Positions 48,512-57,742 of a stretch of DNA of 64,000 nucleotides are shown in pieces. The notes under the pieces are model-generated. The model was not told where the DNA came from. It was given only the letters and a program-made list of their open reading frames with translations, and made no database searches. Both the position numbers and the translations under genes were made by a program. Position 1 is the first letter of the stretch; every line of letters begins with the position of its first letter. The DNA is from Nitrosomonas sp. (GTDB lineage: Bacteria > Pseudomonadota > Gammaproteobacteria > Burkholderiales > Nitrosomonadaceae): assembly GCA_016721865.1 (NCBI GenBank), contig JADKHF010000009.1:42135-106134 (forward strand), in the 5' to 3' direction.

Positions 48512-49895
48512 ATGTCTGCTTCATCTTCTTCTGAAAAAATGTCCCCAGCAGAGCTACGCGCGACCATTGGTTTGGCCGGCGTTTATGGTTTGCGGATGTT
48601 TGGATTATTTATCATTCTGCCGGTATTTGCTTTTTATGCTGAGGACTTGCCTGGAGGAAATAACTACACACTGATCGGCATTGCACTGGGGGCATATGGT
48701 TTAACTCAAGCCATTCTCCAGATTCCTTTCGGTTGGTTGTCTGATCGTATCGGGCGTAAGCCTGTTATTTATTTGGGCCTGATTTTATTTGCGATTGGTA
48801 GCTTGATTGCGGCCCTTGCGGTAGATATTTACTGGGTGATACTTGGCCGCATTATTCAAGGCGCTGGTGCAATCTCGGCTGCTGTGATGGCACTTGCCGC
48901 TGATCTCACGCGCGAAGAGCATCGTACCAAAGCAATGGCGACAATCGGTATGACTATTGGCACTGTTTTTGCCATTTCTCTAATTGCGGCTCCTATACTA
49001 AATCAATGGATTGGTGTGCCAGGAATTTTTGCTATGACAGGTGTATTAGCGCTTCTGGCAATGATTGTGGTAAAGAAAATAATTCCTGATCCGCAAATCA
49101 GTCGTTTTCATTCTGACACAGAAGCATCGGCTGCAAGTTTTGGTAGTGTATTACGTGATACACAGTTGTTGCGTTTAAATTATGGTATTTTTGCTTTACA
49201 CGCTGCATTGATGGCGCTATGGCTGGTTGTGCCACTGACTTTGCGTCAAGCGGGAATGGCAGCAGATGACCATTGGCAGATTTATTTACCAGTTTTACTT
49301 TTGTCGATTGTATTAATCATCCCAGCGATTATCTATGCTGAGAAAAAAGCTCAGTTAAAAGTTGTATTTATTGCAGCGATTGTTTTATTGTTGATCGGGC
49401 AAGTATTATTGGCAATTACCTTCGATTCTATTTGGGGTACAACGATTGCATTATTAGTTTTTTCACAGCATTCAATTTGCTGGAAGCCAGCTTGCCATCA
49501 TTGATTTCAAAATTGCACCGGTTGGTGCAAAAGGAACCGCTATAGGTATCTACAGTAGTACTCAGTTTCTAGGCGCTTTTGCAGGTGCGGCAGTAGGTGG
49601 TTATTTATTTGAAGTTTATGGAAGTTATGCGTTATACACATTTTGTGGATTATTGCTCATTGTGTGGTTAATACTTGCTGCAACGATGAAGGCTCCAGCT
49701 GCTGTACGTTCGAAAATGTATCCTGTGCAAGAAATGGATTCGAATAAATCAAGAGAACTTTCGCGTGAGCTTGCAGCAATAACCGGTGTGCATGAAGCTT
49801 TGGTTCTGGTCAATGAAAGAGTAGCCTATCTGAAAGTTGATATGAAGAGTTTTGATGAAGAGAAAGTGATTAAATTGCTAGGGGAGGAAACATAA
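48512..49895 (+). CDS. YajR-like MFS transporter with C-terminal YAM domain (two frame breaks)
   Basis: A major-facilitator permease of 461 residues once repaired. Twelve helices are expected; the A-motif GWLSDRIGRKPVIYLGL follows helix 2. The C-terminal 60 residues (SRELAAITGVHEALVLVNER and VAYLKVDMKSFDEEKV) match the soluble YAM domain of E. coli YajR. Two homopolymer deletions split it: a T near 49460 (reading LLVFFTAFNLLEAS) and an A near 49510 (reading ISKIAPVGAKGTAIG). Substrate unknown. It is divergent from uvrA and ends directly before ssb, a common gene order. Confidence 0.9.
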
Positions 49896-50345
49896 ATGGC
49901 ATCAGTCAATAAAGTTATACTCATTGGTAACTTGGGAAAAGACCCGGAAACGCGTTACATGTCAAATGGCGATGCAGTAACGAATATTACATTGGCGACT
50001 ACAGATACATGGAAAGATAAGAATGGTGAGAAACAGGAAAAGACTGAATGGCATCGGGTAACCTTTTATCGCAAGCTCGCTGAAATTGCGGGTGAGTACT
50101 TAAAGAAAGGCCGCTCTGTTTATATTGAGGGCAGGCTGGAAACCCGAAAATGGACTGATAAAAATGGTGTAGAGCGTTTTACAACAGATATTATTGCAAG
50201 TGACATGAAGATGTTGGGCAACCGACCAGGAAGCGGTAGCTTTGAATCACCTGATCATGAAGAAGACAATTCTGCTTCTAGCCGACCTTCTTCAGCTAAG
50301 GGCGCAGGTGGATTTGATGATATGGATGATGATATCCCGTTTTAG
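49896..50345 (+). CDS. ssb: Single-stranded DNA-binding protein
   Basis: A 149-residue OB-fold protein: ASVNKVILIGNLGKDPETRY at the start, TEWHRVTFYRKLAEIAGEYL, VYIEGRLETRKWTDKNG, then a flexible Gly/Ser tail ending DDMDDDIPF, the acidic tip that recruits partner repair proteins. Length and ends are typical. It begins immediately after the YajR-like stop. Confidence 0.97.
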   Translation: MASVNKVILIGNLGKDPETRYMSNGDAVTNITLATTDTWKDKNGEKQEKTEWHRVTFYRKLAEIAGEYLKKGRSVYIEGRLETRKWTDKNGVERFTTDIIASDMKMLGNRPGSGSFESPDHEEDNSASSRPSSAKGAGGFDDMDDDIPF

Positions 50346-50358
50346 GAGAATGACTGAG

Positions 50359-50565
50359 CTAGCGTTTTTCAGGTAACCGGAGTACTCCCTTTCGGAGTTC
50401 TATGGTGGAAATATTTGATTGGCGGCGAGAGGGTAATGAAAATTCAATACTTTCAATATTGCCACCAATCGCTCTGGCTATATTTCTGAACTCAACTGCT
50501 AGCATACATTTTGGAACGATAAATGTTTGCTTAAATCCAGACTTGAAGTGAACAAGAATTTTCAT
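50359..50565 (-). CDS. Small hypothetical protein (68 aa)
   Basis: An unrecognised 68-residue frame (MKILVHFKSGFKQTFIVPKC onwards), predicted as a small alpha/beta fold with a basic tail. Its stop is 14 bases from the ssb stop on the other strand. Balanced composition supports a real gene, but no family or clear ribosome site was recognised. Confidence 0.45.
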   Translation of the reverse strand: MKILVHFKSGFKQTFIVPKCMLAVEFRNIARAIGGNIESIEFSLPSRRQSNISTIELRKGVLRLPEKR

Positions 50566-50680
50566 AACTCTATTCCAGGTAAGTTTTATTTATTAAAGGG
50601 TTAATTAATAGATTTGCAGCAATGAAGCTGTTTCTACGACCTAAAAAAAATAAACTTTAGAATATTCTGTTATGGTTCTT

Positions 50681-50798
50681 TTATAGCAGTTCCTGCTTGC
50701 CAAACTTGTCGTTATGAATCTCTGCTTCTTCATGTGTTATCCCGGTGCAATTGGAAAACCCGCTTTGCGATATCCAACCCATATGTCGTAAAATTCAT
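50681..50798 (-). pseudogene. IS110-family transposase N-terminal remnant
   Basis: MNFTTYGLDIAKRVFQLH is the start of an IS110-type (DEDD) transposase with its first catalytic Asp in GLDIAK. After about 20 codons the frame changes, and the next frame (THEEAEIHNDKFGKQELL) ends in a stop. The rest is gone. The IS3-family element has inserted eleven bases before its start codon. Confidence 0.65.
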
Positions 50799-50839
50799 TT
50801 CAGCCCTCTGACCTGGTCAAGTAAAACCGGACACCTCAG

Positions 50840-51668
50840 TTAAGCAACTTTCATCGTTTTTGCTGCTTCAGCTTCATATTGGTTCGGACTTTTGTAATCC
50901 AGGTATGAATGCAGTCTTTGGTTGTTATAAAACACGGCGATATACTGCAAAATGTCCTGCTGTGCTTCATAGCGGGTTTGGTAATGCCGCCATTGGCAAC
51001 GTTCCTGCTTGAGGCTACCAAAGAAGCTTTCTGCAACTGCATTATCCCAACAATTTCCCCAGACGACTCATGCTGCCAATAAAACCATATGCTTTCAGTA
51101 GATTGCGGTATGCTTTGCCGGCATACTGCGATCCACGATCTGAATGCACAATCAGGCCTGGCGGTGGCCGGCGCAACCAGATAGCCATTCGCAATGCATC
51201 ACAAACCAGTGTTGCTTTCATCCGTGAGCTCATGCTCCAACCGACCACTTTTCTGGAAAACAAATCTATTACGATTGCCAGATACAGCCAGCCTTCTTGT
51301 GTCCAGATGTATGTGATATCGCAAACATAAACTTGATCCGGTTTGGCAACATCAAATTGCCGATTCAATTGGTTTTCAAATACCGGCAACTGGTGATTGC
51401 TGTCTGTCGTCACCTTGTATTTCTTCCGATGCCTGACAGTGACGAAAGCCTCACGCATTAGTTTTCTCGTCTTCCAGCGGCTAATCGAATAGCCTAAGGC
51501 ATTTAGCGCTCGTTTCATTCGGCGACTGCCATAGGTGTAATCGCATGATTTTGCAATATTCTTCACAGCATCAAGAAGTTGTCTGTGGTGCAGATCATCC
51601 GGGCAATTGCGACGGCGTTGTTCATAGTCATAGTAAGCACTGCGACTGACACCCAATAGCCGACACAT
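50840..51668 (-). pseudogene. IS3-family transposase orfB (one frame break)
   Basis: A DDE transposase: MCRLLGVSRSAYYDYEQRRR, YGSRRMKRALNALGY, VYVCDITYIWTQEGWLYLAIVID with Asp1, GLIVHSDRGSQYAG with Asp2, and, in the next frame, NCWDNAVAESFFGSLKQE with the Glu and FYNNQRLHSYLDYKSPNQYE. The frame changes near 51052, where removing a T from CGTCTGGGG restores SRRGNCWDNA. The repaired protein has 275 residues. Confidence 0.88.
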
Positions 51669-51749
51669 TAGGCCGACGGGCGGCTTTCTTTTGGGTGATG
51701 AACGAATACTTCACTTCGTTTCTTTCGCGAAAAGACCGCCGCCTCCTTT

Positions 51750-52016
51750 AATATTTGCCGCCCAGCTTTAATTGTTTGTTTTCTATCTTAAGTCGCCGAA
51801 TTTCTCCCTGATCCGGCGTCAGTTTCCATTACCCCGGAATGCCTGGCCATTATTATCCGCCTCGTTCTCCTTGATCCATCGCCCAAGCATGTTAGCCCCT
51901 GATTTCAAGCTCCTGGCAGCTTCTGCTATCGTCAATCCCTGATCCAGAACCAGACTGATTGCATCCAGTTTGAATTCCTTTGTATATTGTTTCCTCGTTT
52001 CCATTTCTTCCTCCAA
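51750..52016 (-). pseudogene. IS3-family transposase orfA (one frame break)
   Basis: A helix-turn-helix protein, METRKQYTKEFKLDAISLVL then LTIAEAARSLKSGANMLGRWI, which binds the element ends. The frame breaks near 51825 (an A missing in GGAAAC); repair gives LTPDQGEIRRLKIENKQLKL, the usual leucine-zipper tail, before a stop. It normally overlaps orfB by programmed frameshift. Confidence 0.85.
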
Positions 52017-52067
52017 TTAAGATTATTTTCTCTTAACTGGAGTGTCCGAGTCTATTAGACCACATCA

Positions 52068-52270
52068 CTCCTTCCGTTTTTAGAAAGATCTTATTATCTT
52101 CGCCTTGGCATTTGATTTGGATGCCGTCAGGTCCGTCGTGGAGGGACTCTACCTTAATTCTTATTACTTGCCCCTTGTGTTGTATTTCCCGTAGGGAAGA
52201 GATGCATTCATTCCATCTGCTCTGAAATAACAGCTGTAATGAGAAGTTAAGGGGCTAAGGAGCAAATCTT
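52068..52270 (-). pseudogene. Coding remnant beside the IS, possibly a serine-recombinase C-terminus
   Basis: On the minus strand an open frame without a start codon reads SRWNECISSLREIQ, then GQVIRIKVESLHDGPDGIQIK and a short tail running into the IS end. The W-N-E and RIKVESL-GPDGIQI pattern weakly recalls the C-terminus of large serine recombinases linked to mobile elements. Evidence is thin; it could be another decayed gene interrupted by the IS. Confidence 0.25.
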
Positions 52271-52340
52271 AAACTATAAATTCCTTAATCGCTTATTGAA
52301 TCCTCTGAGAAAGTAAAGACTCAATTAAGATTGCCGGTTT

Positions 52341-52652
52341 CTAATTTAGGGCTTCTTTTGCAGCCATGATGACTAACATATGAATTCCGAAGTCGAAAGT
52401 GTCTAATTCCGAGCGATCCAGCAATACGCAAGTTTTTCCGGAATGCTTGCAGTACTGTTTAACAGTAAGGAATGCTTCATGGTTAACACAATCAACCGGG
52501 CAAATTATCATGTCGGCATCTTCCAGGAGTTTAGGTAAATTATCTAAGCGATCATCTGGATCACCATGAAATGCCATAAATCTGCCGCCGGAGTTTTCTA
52601 TTAACTGACTGTATTCCTGATATAGTTTGATGCGTCCACCGACGCATAGCAC
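52341..52652 (-). CDS. DUF2325-domain protein
   Basis: A 103-residue protein of the DUF2325 family: LCVGGRIKLYQEYSQLIENSGG, FHGDPDDRLDNLPKLLEDAD, IICPVDCVNHEAFLTVKQYCK and HSGKTCVLLDRSELDTF. Conserved cysteines and His (VDCVNHEA) suggest a metal or redox site. The frame opens with GTG, and the open reading extends only about ten codons upstream (YYLAGRSV), so the N-terminus is uncertain; relatives often carry this domain at the end of longer proteins, and a truncated or frameshifted start is possible. Confidence 0.75.
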   Translation of the reverse strand: MLCVGGRIKLYQEYSQLIENSGGRFMAFHGDPDDRLDNLPKLLEDADMIICPVDCVNHEAFLTVKQYCKHSGKTCVLLDRSELDTFDFGIHMLVIMAAKEALN

Positions 52653-52721
52653 TGACCGCCCAGCCAGATAGTAATTGTTGCTACATCATTATTTTGATTG
52701 GTATTGGTAGTGTTGCAAGTT

Positions 52722-53003
52722 TTATAGGAATGAGGTCTTGATCAAAGGTGCCCAATCGATAACGGGAAAACTTTTATGTAAAGTCGGATTGGTTCTAATG
52801 ACCTTATGATCAAGATAATTGAATTCAAGTTTTAGTAGACTGATTATTTTACGGATTAACCTGCATTTACTTAGTCGATAGATTGGTTTCTGTAAGTAGC
52901 GCAAACACAGCGAGAAGGTATTCGTGTATGTAGAATCAGGGGAAGAATATTGAAAGAAACTACCCGATGAGGTAGCTAAAGCCAGTTTCTTTAGAAAGTT
53001 CAT
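52722..53003 (-). CDS. Small hypothetical basic protein (93 aa)
   Basis: An unrecognised 93-residue frame beginning MNFLKKLALATSSGSFFQYS, rich in Lys, Leu, Ser and Tyr. A good AGGAG ribosome site precedes the ATG, supporting a real gene. It lies between the DUF2325 and bacterioferritin genes on the same strand. No function can be assigned. Confidence 0.45.
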   Translation of the reverse strand: MNFLKKLALATSSGSFFQYSSPDSTYTNTFSLCLRYLQKPIYRLSKCRLIRKIISLLKLEFNYLDHKVIRTNPTLHKSFPVIDWAPLIKTSFL

Positions 53004-53120
53004 AATCGAATCTCCTGCAAATCATCAGCAAAAAAATTGGCTGGCTGACCTGAAAGGAGTAGGCTGGCTGGCTAAATGTGTCGCTGGAGAAGGAGGAGAA
53101 CTCCAGCGACAATGGAAAAA

Positions 53121-53585
53121 CTATATCTGGCTTTGCAACCAGTTATGAATACCGACTTTCTGCATGACCGCAAGTTGGGTTTCTAACCAGTCATTATGTT
53201 CTTCAGTATCTTCTAAAATACGTTCAAAAATTTCCCGTGAGACATAATCTTGTACCGCTTCACAAGCGGCTATTGCTGCAAGCAAGGTCTCCCGTGAGAT
53301 ATATTCAAGTTTCAGATCACATGCGATACATTCTTCAGCGGTTTCACCAATCATTAATTTGCCAAGATCTTGTAAATTGGGCAGACCTTCCAGTAAAAGA
53401 ATCCGCTCAATCAGCACATCAGCATGTTTCATTTCTTCACAGGATTCTTCGAATTCGTGTTTCCCAAGACTGTTAAACCCCCAGTTCTTATACATGCGGG
53501 CGTGAAGGAAATATTGATTAATGGCTGTCAATTCGTGTTGAAGTTGCTGATTCAGCCAGCGAATAATATCTGCGTTACCTTTCAT
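53121..53585 (-). CDS. bfr: Bacterioferritin
   Basis: A 154-residue ferritin-like iron storage subunit. The haem ligand Met52 (EEMKHAD) is present, as are ferroxidase residues Glu18 (QHELTAINQYF), Glu51, His54, Glu94 (LKLEYI) and His130 (TEEHNDWLETQ). The position matching E. coli Glu127 is Thr by my alignment, with Glu at 128 and 129, so the bridging ligand may be shifted. Length is normal. It lies near hemP and a Fur box, forming an iron neighbourhood. Confidence 0.95.
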   Translation of the reverse strand: MKGNADIIRWLNQQLQHELTAINQYFLHARMYKNWGFNSLGKHEFEESCEEMKHADVLIERILLLEGLPNLQDLGKLMIGETAEECIACDLKLEYISRETLLAAIAACEAVQDYVSREIFERILEDTEEHNDWLETQLAVMQKVGIHNWLQSQI

Positions 53586-53759
53586 TTTTAGCTCCTAAGA
53601 CAAATATATTTTGTATGTGATTAAATTCAGATGGAAAGATATCACTCTGGTATTTTGCGTTTTGTTTGCTTGGCGCCACTTTTGCATGATGGTTTCACGC
53701 ATAGCGATACCGGTAACAAATTACAGGTATAAATATACATGATATGCACCTTTAATCCA

Positions 53760-53945
53760 CTATTTGTTCAGAATTAACTTGCCATTACGTGTGCGGCGTA
53801 GCGAGTATTGTTCGCCTTTATGCAGAATAAATACCACATCGCCATTCTTGAATAAGGTATCACTGTCAATCAAAGTACTTGGGTCTGATAATACAGATTG
53901 ATACAAATTTCTTATTTTTGTTTGGGGTGATTTTGAAATATCCAT
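53760..53945 (-). CDS. hemP: Hemin uptake protein HemP
   Basis: A 61-residue HemP/HmuP protein. The core DSDTLFKNGDVVFILHKGEQ followed by YSLRRTRNGKLILNK is the family signature. HemP supports expression of haem uptake genes in several proteobacteria. The start at 53945 (MDISKSPQTK) is preferred; a longer frame would run through the Fur box. No haem receptor gene is adjacent, so the targets are elsewhere. Confidence 0.88.
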   Translation of the reverse strand: MDISKSPQTKIRNLYQSVLSDPSTLIDSDTLFKNGDVVFILHKGEQYSLRRTRNGKLILNK

Positions 53946-53961
53946 CTTAGGGTAATAAACG

Positions 53962-53984
53962 ATAATGAGAACTATTCTCATTAT
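53962..53984 (-). promoter_or_regulatory. Fur box upstream of hemP
   Basis: ATAATGAGAA, spacer CTA, then TTCTCATTAT: perfect ten-base arms. This closely matches the Fur consensus GATAATGATAATCATTATC and lies 16 bp before the hemP start, so iron should repress hemP. Confidence 0.9.
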
Positions 53985-54245
53985 ATCTATTTTTTAATGG
54001 AGCGCAAGACTTAAATAACGAATTGTTGAAATTAGATACTCTAAGTTGTCATCCAGTTACAGTATGATGGGATTCATGATGTGTATTATTTATGGATATA
54101 CGGAATCCAATCCGGCTATGTTGGTGATATTGATCGATGTGAGTATACTGTGCATGCTTTTTTCATTGCAACCTATTGAGATACATGAGGAGAGAATGTT
54201 TCATTCACGCACTGACAGACTGAGCGATTTCAATTTTCAAAGCGC

Positions 54246-55259
54246 ATGATTGAGCGGCGTAATTTCTATCGAATTCTTCATGTTCAACCGGATGCACCGA
54301 TGACGGTGATCAAGGAAAGTTATCGGGCATTACTGCAGAGACTTAAAATTCATCCAGATCTCAATGGTCCTGATTTGGATGAGAACCTGCTCGATATTGC
54401 CTATAACACACTGCGAAATCCTCTCAAGCGGGCTGCTTATGATCTTGAGTTACTGAAACGTTATCATATTAAAACGCTCAGTCAGGGGGCATTTGGTTCA
54501 AATGCGAATTTTGAAGCAGAGAAACAGAAGAATGAACGAACTTCCCAGCTGAATCAACGTAACTATTATCGAATTCTTCAGGTTCAGCCTGATGCTCCAA
54601 TCACCACGATTACGGCAAGTTATAAGGCGCTAAGAAAAAATTCATCGCAAGAAAATGCATTACTTGAAGAAGCTTACCGGGTTCTTTCTAATCCTGTTGC
54701 GCGTAAGCAGTATGATGCCATTTTTGCTGGCAGCTTATTTCATGCAGCTGGCAAATTTGACCAGGAAAATACCAATCAACCTGGGTTTCCATCCGAAGGT
54801 AAAAGTGCGCCACAGTTTGCGATAGAATCGTATCGGGCAGTGATCAAACATTACTGTTCTTTCTGTAAGACCCCGTATGTATCGCAAACAAATATATATC
54901 AAAGTGAGAGCTGTCTGGAATGCGCAAGTCCATTGCTTGTTCTGCAACATGAAGATCTTGAATCTTCGCGCAGAACAATGATGCGGATCAATATCAGGGG
55001 GGTGTTTATATTTTACTTATTCTGGCCGGGCAGGCCTTGTCAAGGCATATTCCAGGACTTGTCGCCCACAGGGATTCGCTTCTTGACCGATGTGGTGCTT
55101 GATTCGCATGACATCATAAAAATAGATGCGCCTAATTTCCAGGCGGTGGCTGAAGTAACGCATACACGCTATGACGGACGAGGAATTTCTGTTGGAACTC
55201 GCTTTGTTACTGTGAAATTTGATCAACAGCAAGGGAATTTTGTCACAGCAAAGGCATGA
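54246..55259 (+). CDS. Tandem J-domain, zinc-ribbon and PilZ protein
   Basis: A 337-residue soluble protein with an unusual layout. Two DnaJ-like domains: the first (residues about 5-75) has NFYRILHVQPDAPMTVIKESYRALL and an HPD (KIHPDLNGPD); the second (about 105-160) has NYYRILQVQPDAPITTITASY but no HPD. Near residues 200-230 are CSFCKTPY and CLECASPLL, a zinc ribbon. The end (about 245-335) is PilZ-like: RRTMMRINIRG and FQDLSPTGIRFLTDV, then a GRGISVGTRFV strand. PilZ binds c-di-GMP when its RxxxR and D/NxSxxG motifs are kept; the second is kept (DLSPTG), the first is only partial. It may couple a chaperone to c-di-GMP. Confidence 0.78.
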   Translation: MIERRNFYRILHVQPDAPMTVIKESYRALLQRLKIHPDLNGPDLDENLLDIAYNTLRNPLKRAAYDLELLKRYHIKTLSQGAFGSNANFEAEKQKNERTSQLNQRNYYRILQVQPDAPITTITASYKALRKNSSQENALLEEAYRVLSNPVARKQYDAIFAGSLFHAAGKFDQENTNQPGFPSEGKSAPQFAIESYRAVIKHYCSFCKTPYVSQTNIYQSESCLECASPLLVLQHEDLESSRRTMMRINIRGVFIFYLFWPGRPCQGIFQDLSPTGIRFLTDVVLDSHDIIKIDAPNFQAVAEVTHTRYDGRGISVGTRFVTVKFDQQQGNFVTAKA

Positions 55260-55315
55260 GCTTGTGGGTATATTGAATGTCAGTTTTCCTTTGAAGTTGG
55301 CCTTCTTAAAACAAA

Positions 55316-56174
55316 TCAAATTAAGTTAACCGGTATTTTTAAATAAGCAATACCACTCGTTTCAACTGGTGGTAATTTTCCAGCTCTAATGTTTACCTGT
55401 ATAGAAGGTAGCAGCAAATTGGGCATTTCCAACGTCGCATCCCGTTTGCTGCGCATCGTTACAAACTCATGCTCATTGATGCCATTATGAACATGGATGT
55501 TCTGAACCCGTTGTTGTGCAACTGTACTTTGCCACGCAGCAGAGCGATTGACAGGCGGATAATCATGGCACATAAATAATCTTGTCTCCGGTGGGAATGA
55601 CAGAAATTTCTGGATGGATTTGAATAATTGACGCGCATCGCCACCTGGAAAGTCTGCGCGTGCAGTACCAATATCTGGCATGAAAAGCGTGTCACTCACA
55701 ATGATGGCATCGTCAAATTGGTAAGCCGTATCGGCGGGTGTGTGACCGGATACAGAGATAGCCCTGACCGTTAATTTCCCAACCTGAAATAGCTCGCCAT
55801 CCGTAAACAAGTGATCAAAATGATGGCCGTCGGGAATAAACTCATCACCTAAATTGAAAATTTTCTTGAAAGTCTCCTGCACGACAGGAATATTATCGCC
55901 GATACCAGTTTTTCCGCCCAATTGATTTCTAAGATAATCAGCAGATGATAAATGATCCGCGTGTGCATGTGTTTCAAGTATCCACTCAACAGATAGGCGC
56001 TGTTCGTGAATATATGCAATCAATTTGTCAGCCGAGCATGTGCTTGTTCTACTTGATTTTGGTTCATAGTCAGAACCGGATCAATAATGGCGCAACTTCC
56101 TCTGATTCATCAAAAACAATATAACTTACAGTCCAGGTTGCTGAGTCAAAGAATGCGCTGATATTTGGGTTCAT
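55316..56174 (-). CDS. Metallo-beta-lactamase-fold hydrolase, persulfide-dioxygenase-like (two frame breaks)
   Basis: An MBL-fold enzyme of 286 residues once repaired. The metal motif is ETHAHADHLSSADYL (H-x-H-x-DH), with later His in SVSGHTPADTAYQF and FMCHDYPPVNR, and Asp in IIVSDTLF. The pattern matches Blh/ETHE1-type persulfide dioxygenases. The N-terminus (MNPNISAFFDSATWTVSYIV) lies in other frames; one base seems missing near 56107 and another near 56040. It is divergent from pmpA, and with the ArsR regulator resembles the bigR H2S-detoxification operons of Xylella and Agrobacterium. Confidence 0.88.
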
Positions 56175-56317
56175 TTTATTTTTCTGCCAACTTCATTGGA
56201 ATTCTTGCGCATTATACCTATATAAATCCTGATAATATATAATTGAATATATCATGTGGTAACATATCCAAGATATTAATATGAAATAAATTTGTGTTTC
56301 TTAGCAGGAGAATGAGA

Positions 56318-56758
56318 ATGTTTATGAATCTGGATGCAGTACCATGGAATGCGGCAGTTGGCGGGTTGATGATTGGTGCGGCAGTGACATTGTTATTACT
56401 ATTTAACGGTTGCGTCGCTGGTGTATCAGGCATGGTGGGTGGATTATATCGCGTGCAGAAAGGCGATATCGGTTGGCGTGTCACTTTTATTTTAGGATTG
56501 ATTTTATCAGTGGTTATTTGGAGGTTCTTTTTTGTTTTGCCAGAGATCGTTATTGAAACCAACTATACGATGTTAGCATTAGCAGGTTTCTTGGTTGGTT
56601 ATGGTACGCGACTGGGTTCTGGATGTACCAGTGGCCATGGAGTTTGTGGAATATCAAGGCGATCGCCGCGTTCAATCGCGGCGACAATAGTATTTATGCT
56701 CGCTGGTTTTATGACCGTCTATTTACTACGCCATGTATTTACTTTCTGGCTTGGATAA
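56318..56758 (+). CDS. pmpA: YeeE/YedE-family sulfur transporter subunit PmpA
   Basis: A 146-residue membrane protein with four helices. The family cysteine motif is GYGTRLGSGCTSGHGVCGISR, with FNGCVAGVSGM near the start. YeeE/YedE proteins move thiosulfate or related sulfur compounds; the split form PmpAB occurs with BigR and Blh. The ATG at 56318 follows AGGAGA; an earlier ATG at 56294 is less likely. PmpB begins 22 bp later. Confidence 0.87.
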   Translation: MFMNLDAVPWNAAVGGLMIGAAVTLLLLFNGCVAGVSGMVGGLYRVQKGDIGWRVTFILGLILSVVIWRFFFVLPEIVIETNYTMLALAGFLVGYGTRLGSGCTSGHGVCGISRRSPRSIAATIVFMLAGFMTVYLLRHVFTFWLG

Positions 56759-56780
56759 GCAGGGATCAGGAGGACATTCA

Positions 56781-57191
56781 ATGATTAACTTTATGGCATT
56801 GCTATCAGGGGTTGTTTTTGGTTTGGGAATTATCTTGTCTGGCATGGTAAATCCAGCCATAGTTCTGGCGTTCCTTGATATAACAGGTAACTGGGATTCT
56901 TCACTGCTATGGGTTATGGGCAGTGCTGTGGCTGTGGGTTCTGCTTTTGCATTGGCAATAAAGCATAAAGAAAGTTACCTGGGCTCATCGACGCAGATAC
57001 CTGCAGTCACAAAAATAGATAGACGGTTGCTTCTAGGGAGTCTTGTGTTTGGAGCAGGATGGGGGATAGCGGGTATTTGTCCCGAACCGGCCGTGGTGTT
57101 GGCTGGAACAGGAAGTATTGATGCATTGGTATTTCTAACCGCAATGCTGTTGAGCATGGGTATTTACCAGAAACTGCAAGGGAGTGAATGA
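56781..57191 (+). CDS. pmpB: YeeE/YedE-family sulfur transporter subunit PmpB
   Basis: A 136-residue membrane protein with four helices, partner of PmpA. It shows FGLGIILSGMVNPAIVLAFLDITGNWD and FGAGWGIAGICPEPAVVLAG, with the conserved Cys in GICPEP. CAGGAGGA precedes the ATG at 56781; frames starting earlier overlap pmpA. Together the two halves equal one full-length YeeE transporter. Confidence 0.87.
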   Translation: MINFMALLSGVVFGLGIILSGMVNPAIVLAFLDITGNWDSSLLWVMGSAVAVGSAFALAIKHKESYLGSSTQIPAVTKIDRRLLLGSLVFGAGWGIAGICPEPAVVLAGTGSIDALVFLTAMLLSMGIYQKLQGSE

Positions 57192-57301
57192 ACGTCTTGC
57201 AGTTTCCAGGCGGTAAATTGGAATTTTAATCATTACTTACTTAATGGATTTATTATTTAGGTTTTAAACTGATACGCACTAACGTTGGATAAGAATTAAT
57301 T

Positions 57302-57628
57302 ATGAAAACAGAACCAGTTCTGCACGATATCGCAGCGCTACATACATCTGCTTCGGCTGCTTGTTCTTTGCTGAAAGTACTGGCCAATGAAGACCGGCTG
57401 CTCATCTTATGCGAACTTACTCAGGGAACCCGTAATGTGGGTGAGTTGGAAGAATTGCTGGGCATTCATCAGCCCACACTCTCGCAACAACTGACCGTGC
57501 TGCGGGAAGAGCATCTGGTTGCAACAGAGCGCAAGGGAAAATATATTTACTATCGCTTGGCGAGTCAGGAAGCCATCAAGATTATTGAGACTTTGTATAG
57601 TCTATATTGTAAGAATCAATCTACTTGA
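57302..57628 (+). CDS. ArsR-family regulator, BigR-like
   Basis: A 108-residue winged-helix repressor: SLLKVLANEDRLLILCELTQG, then VGELEELLGIHQPTLSQQLTVLREEHLVATERKGKYIYYRLA. It has two cysteines, in the first helix (ASAACSLL) and after the recognition start (LILCEL); BigR senses sulfide or persulfide through a Cys pair. It follows pmpB on the same strand and probably controls the pmpAB and MBL genes. No clear operator was identified. Confidence 0.88.
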   Translation: MKTEPVLHDIAALHTSASAACSLLKVLANEDRLLILCELTQGTRNVGELEELLGIHQPTLSQQLTVLREEHLVATERKGKYIYYRLASQEAIKIIETLYSLYCKNQST

Positions 57629-57742
57629 AAGAGTAACGGCGATTACAATGTATATAATCTGTTTCCGATACGGCTCTGACAGGAACAAAAGGTAGTGGTA
57701 CTACAATGATAGTGTGACAGCCCGATAAGCACGGATCAAAGC

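Larger units (their letters stand above)
50809..52067 (-). mobile_element. IS3-family insertion sequence with intact ends (1259 bp)
   Basis: The ends are imperfect inverted repeats: TGACCTGGTCAAGTAAAACC... at the left and, reading inward from the right, TGATGTGGTCTAATAGACTC..., both continuing CGGACAC and CAGTTAAG. CTC lies on each side (50806-50808 and 52068-52070), a 3-bp target duplication as expected for this family. orfA and orfB are both present on the minus strand but each has a frame break, so activity depends on whether these are read errors. Confidence 0.9.

Noticed and set aside
54046..54249. 67-codon frame overlapping the start of the J-domain/PilZ gene
   Set aside because: Biased composition (many Met, Ile, Ser), no family and no clear ribosome site; the ATGA overlap with the next gene is suggestive but not enough.
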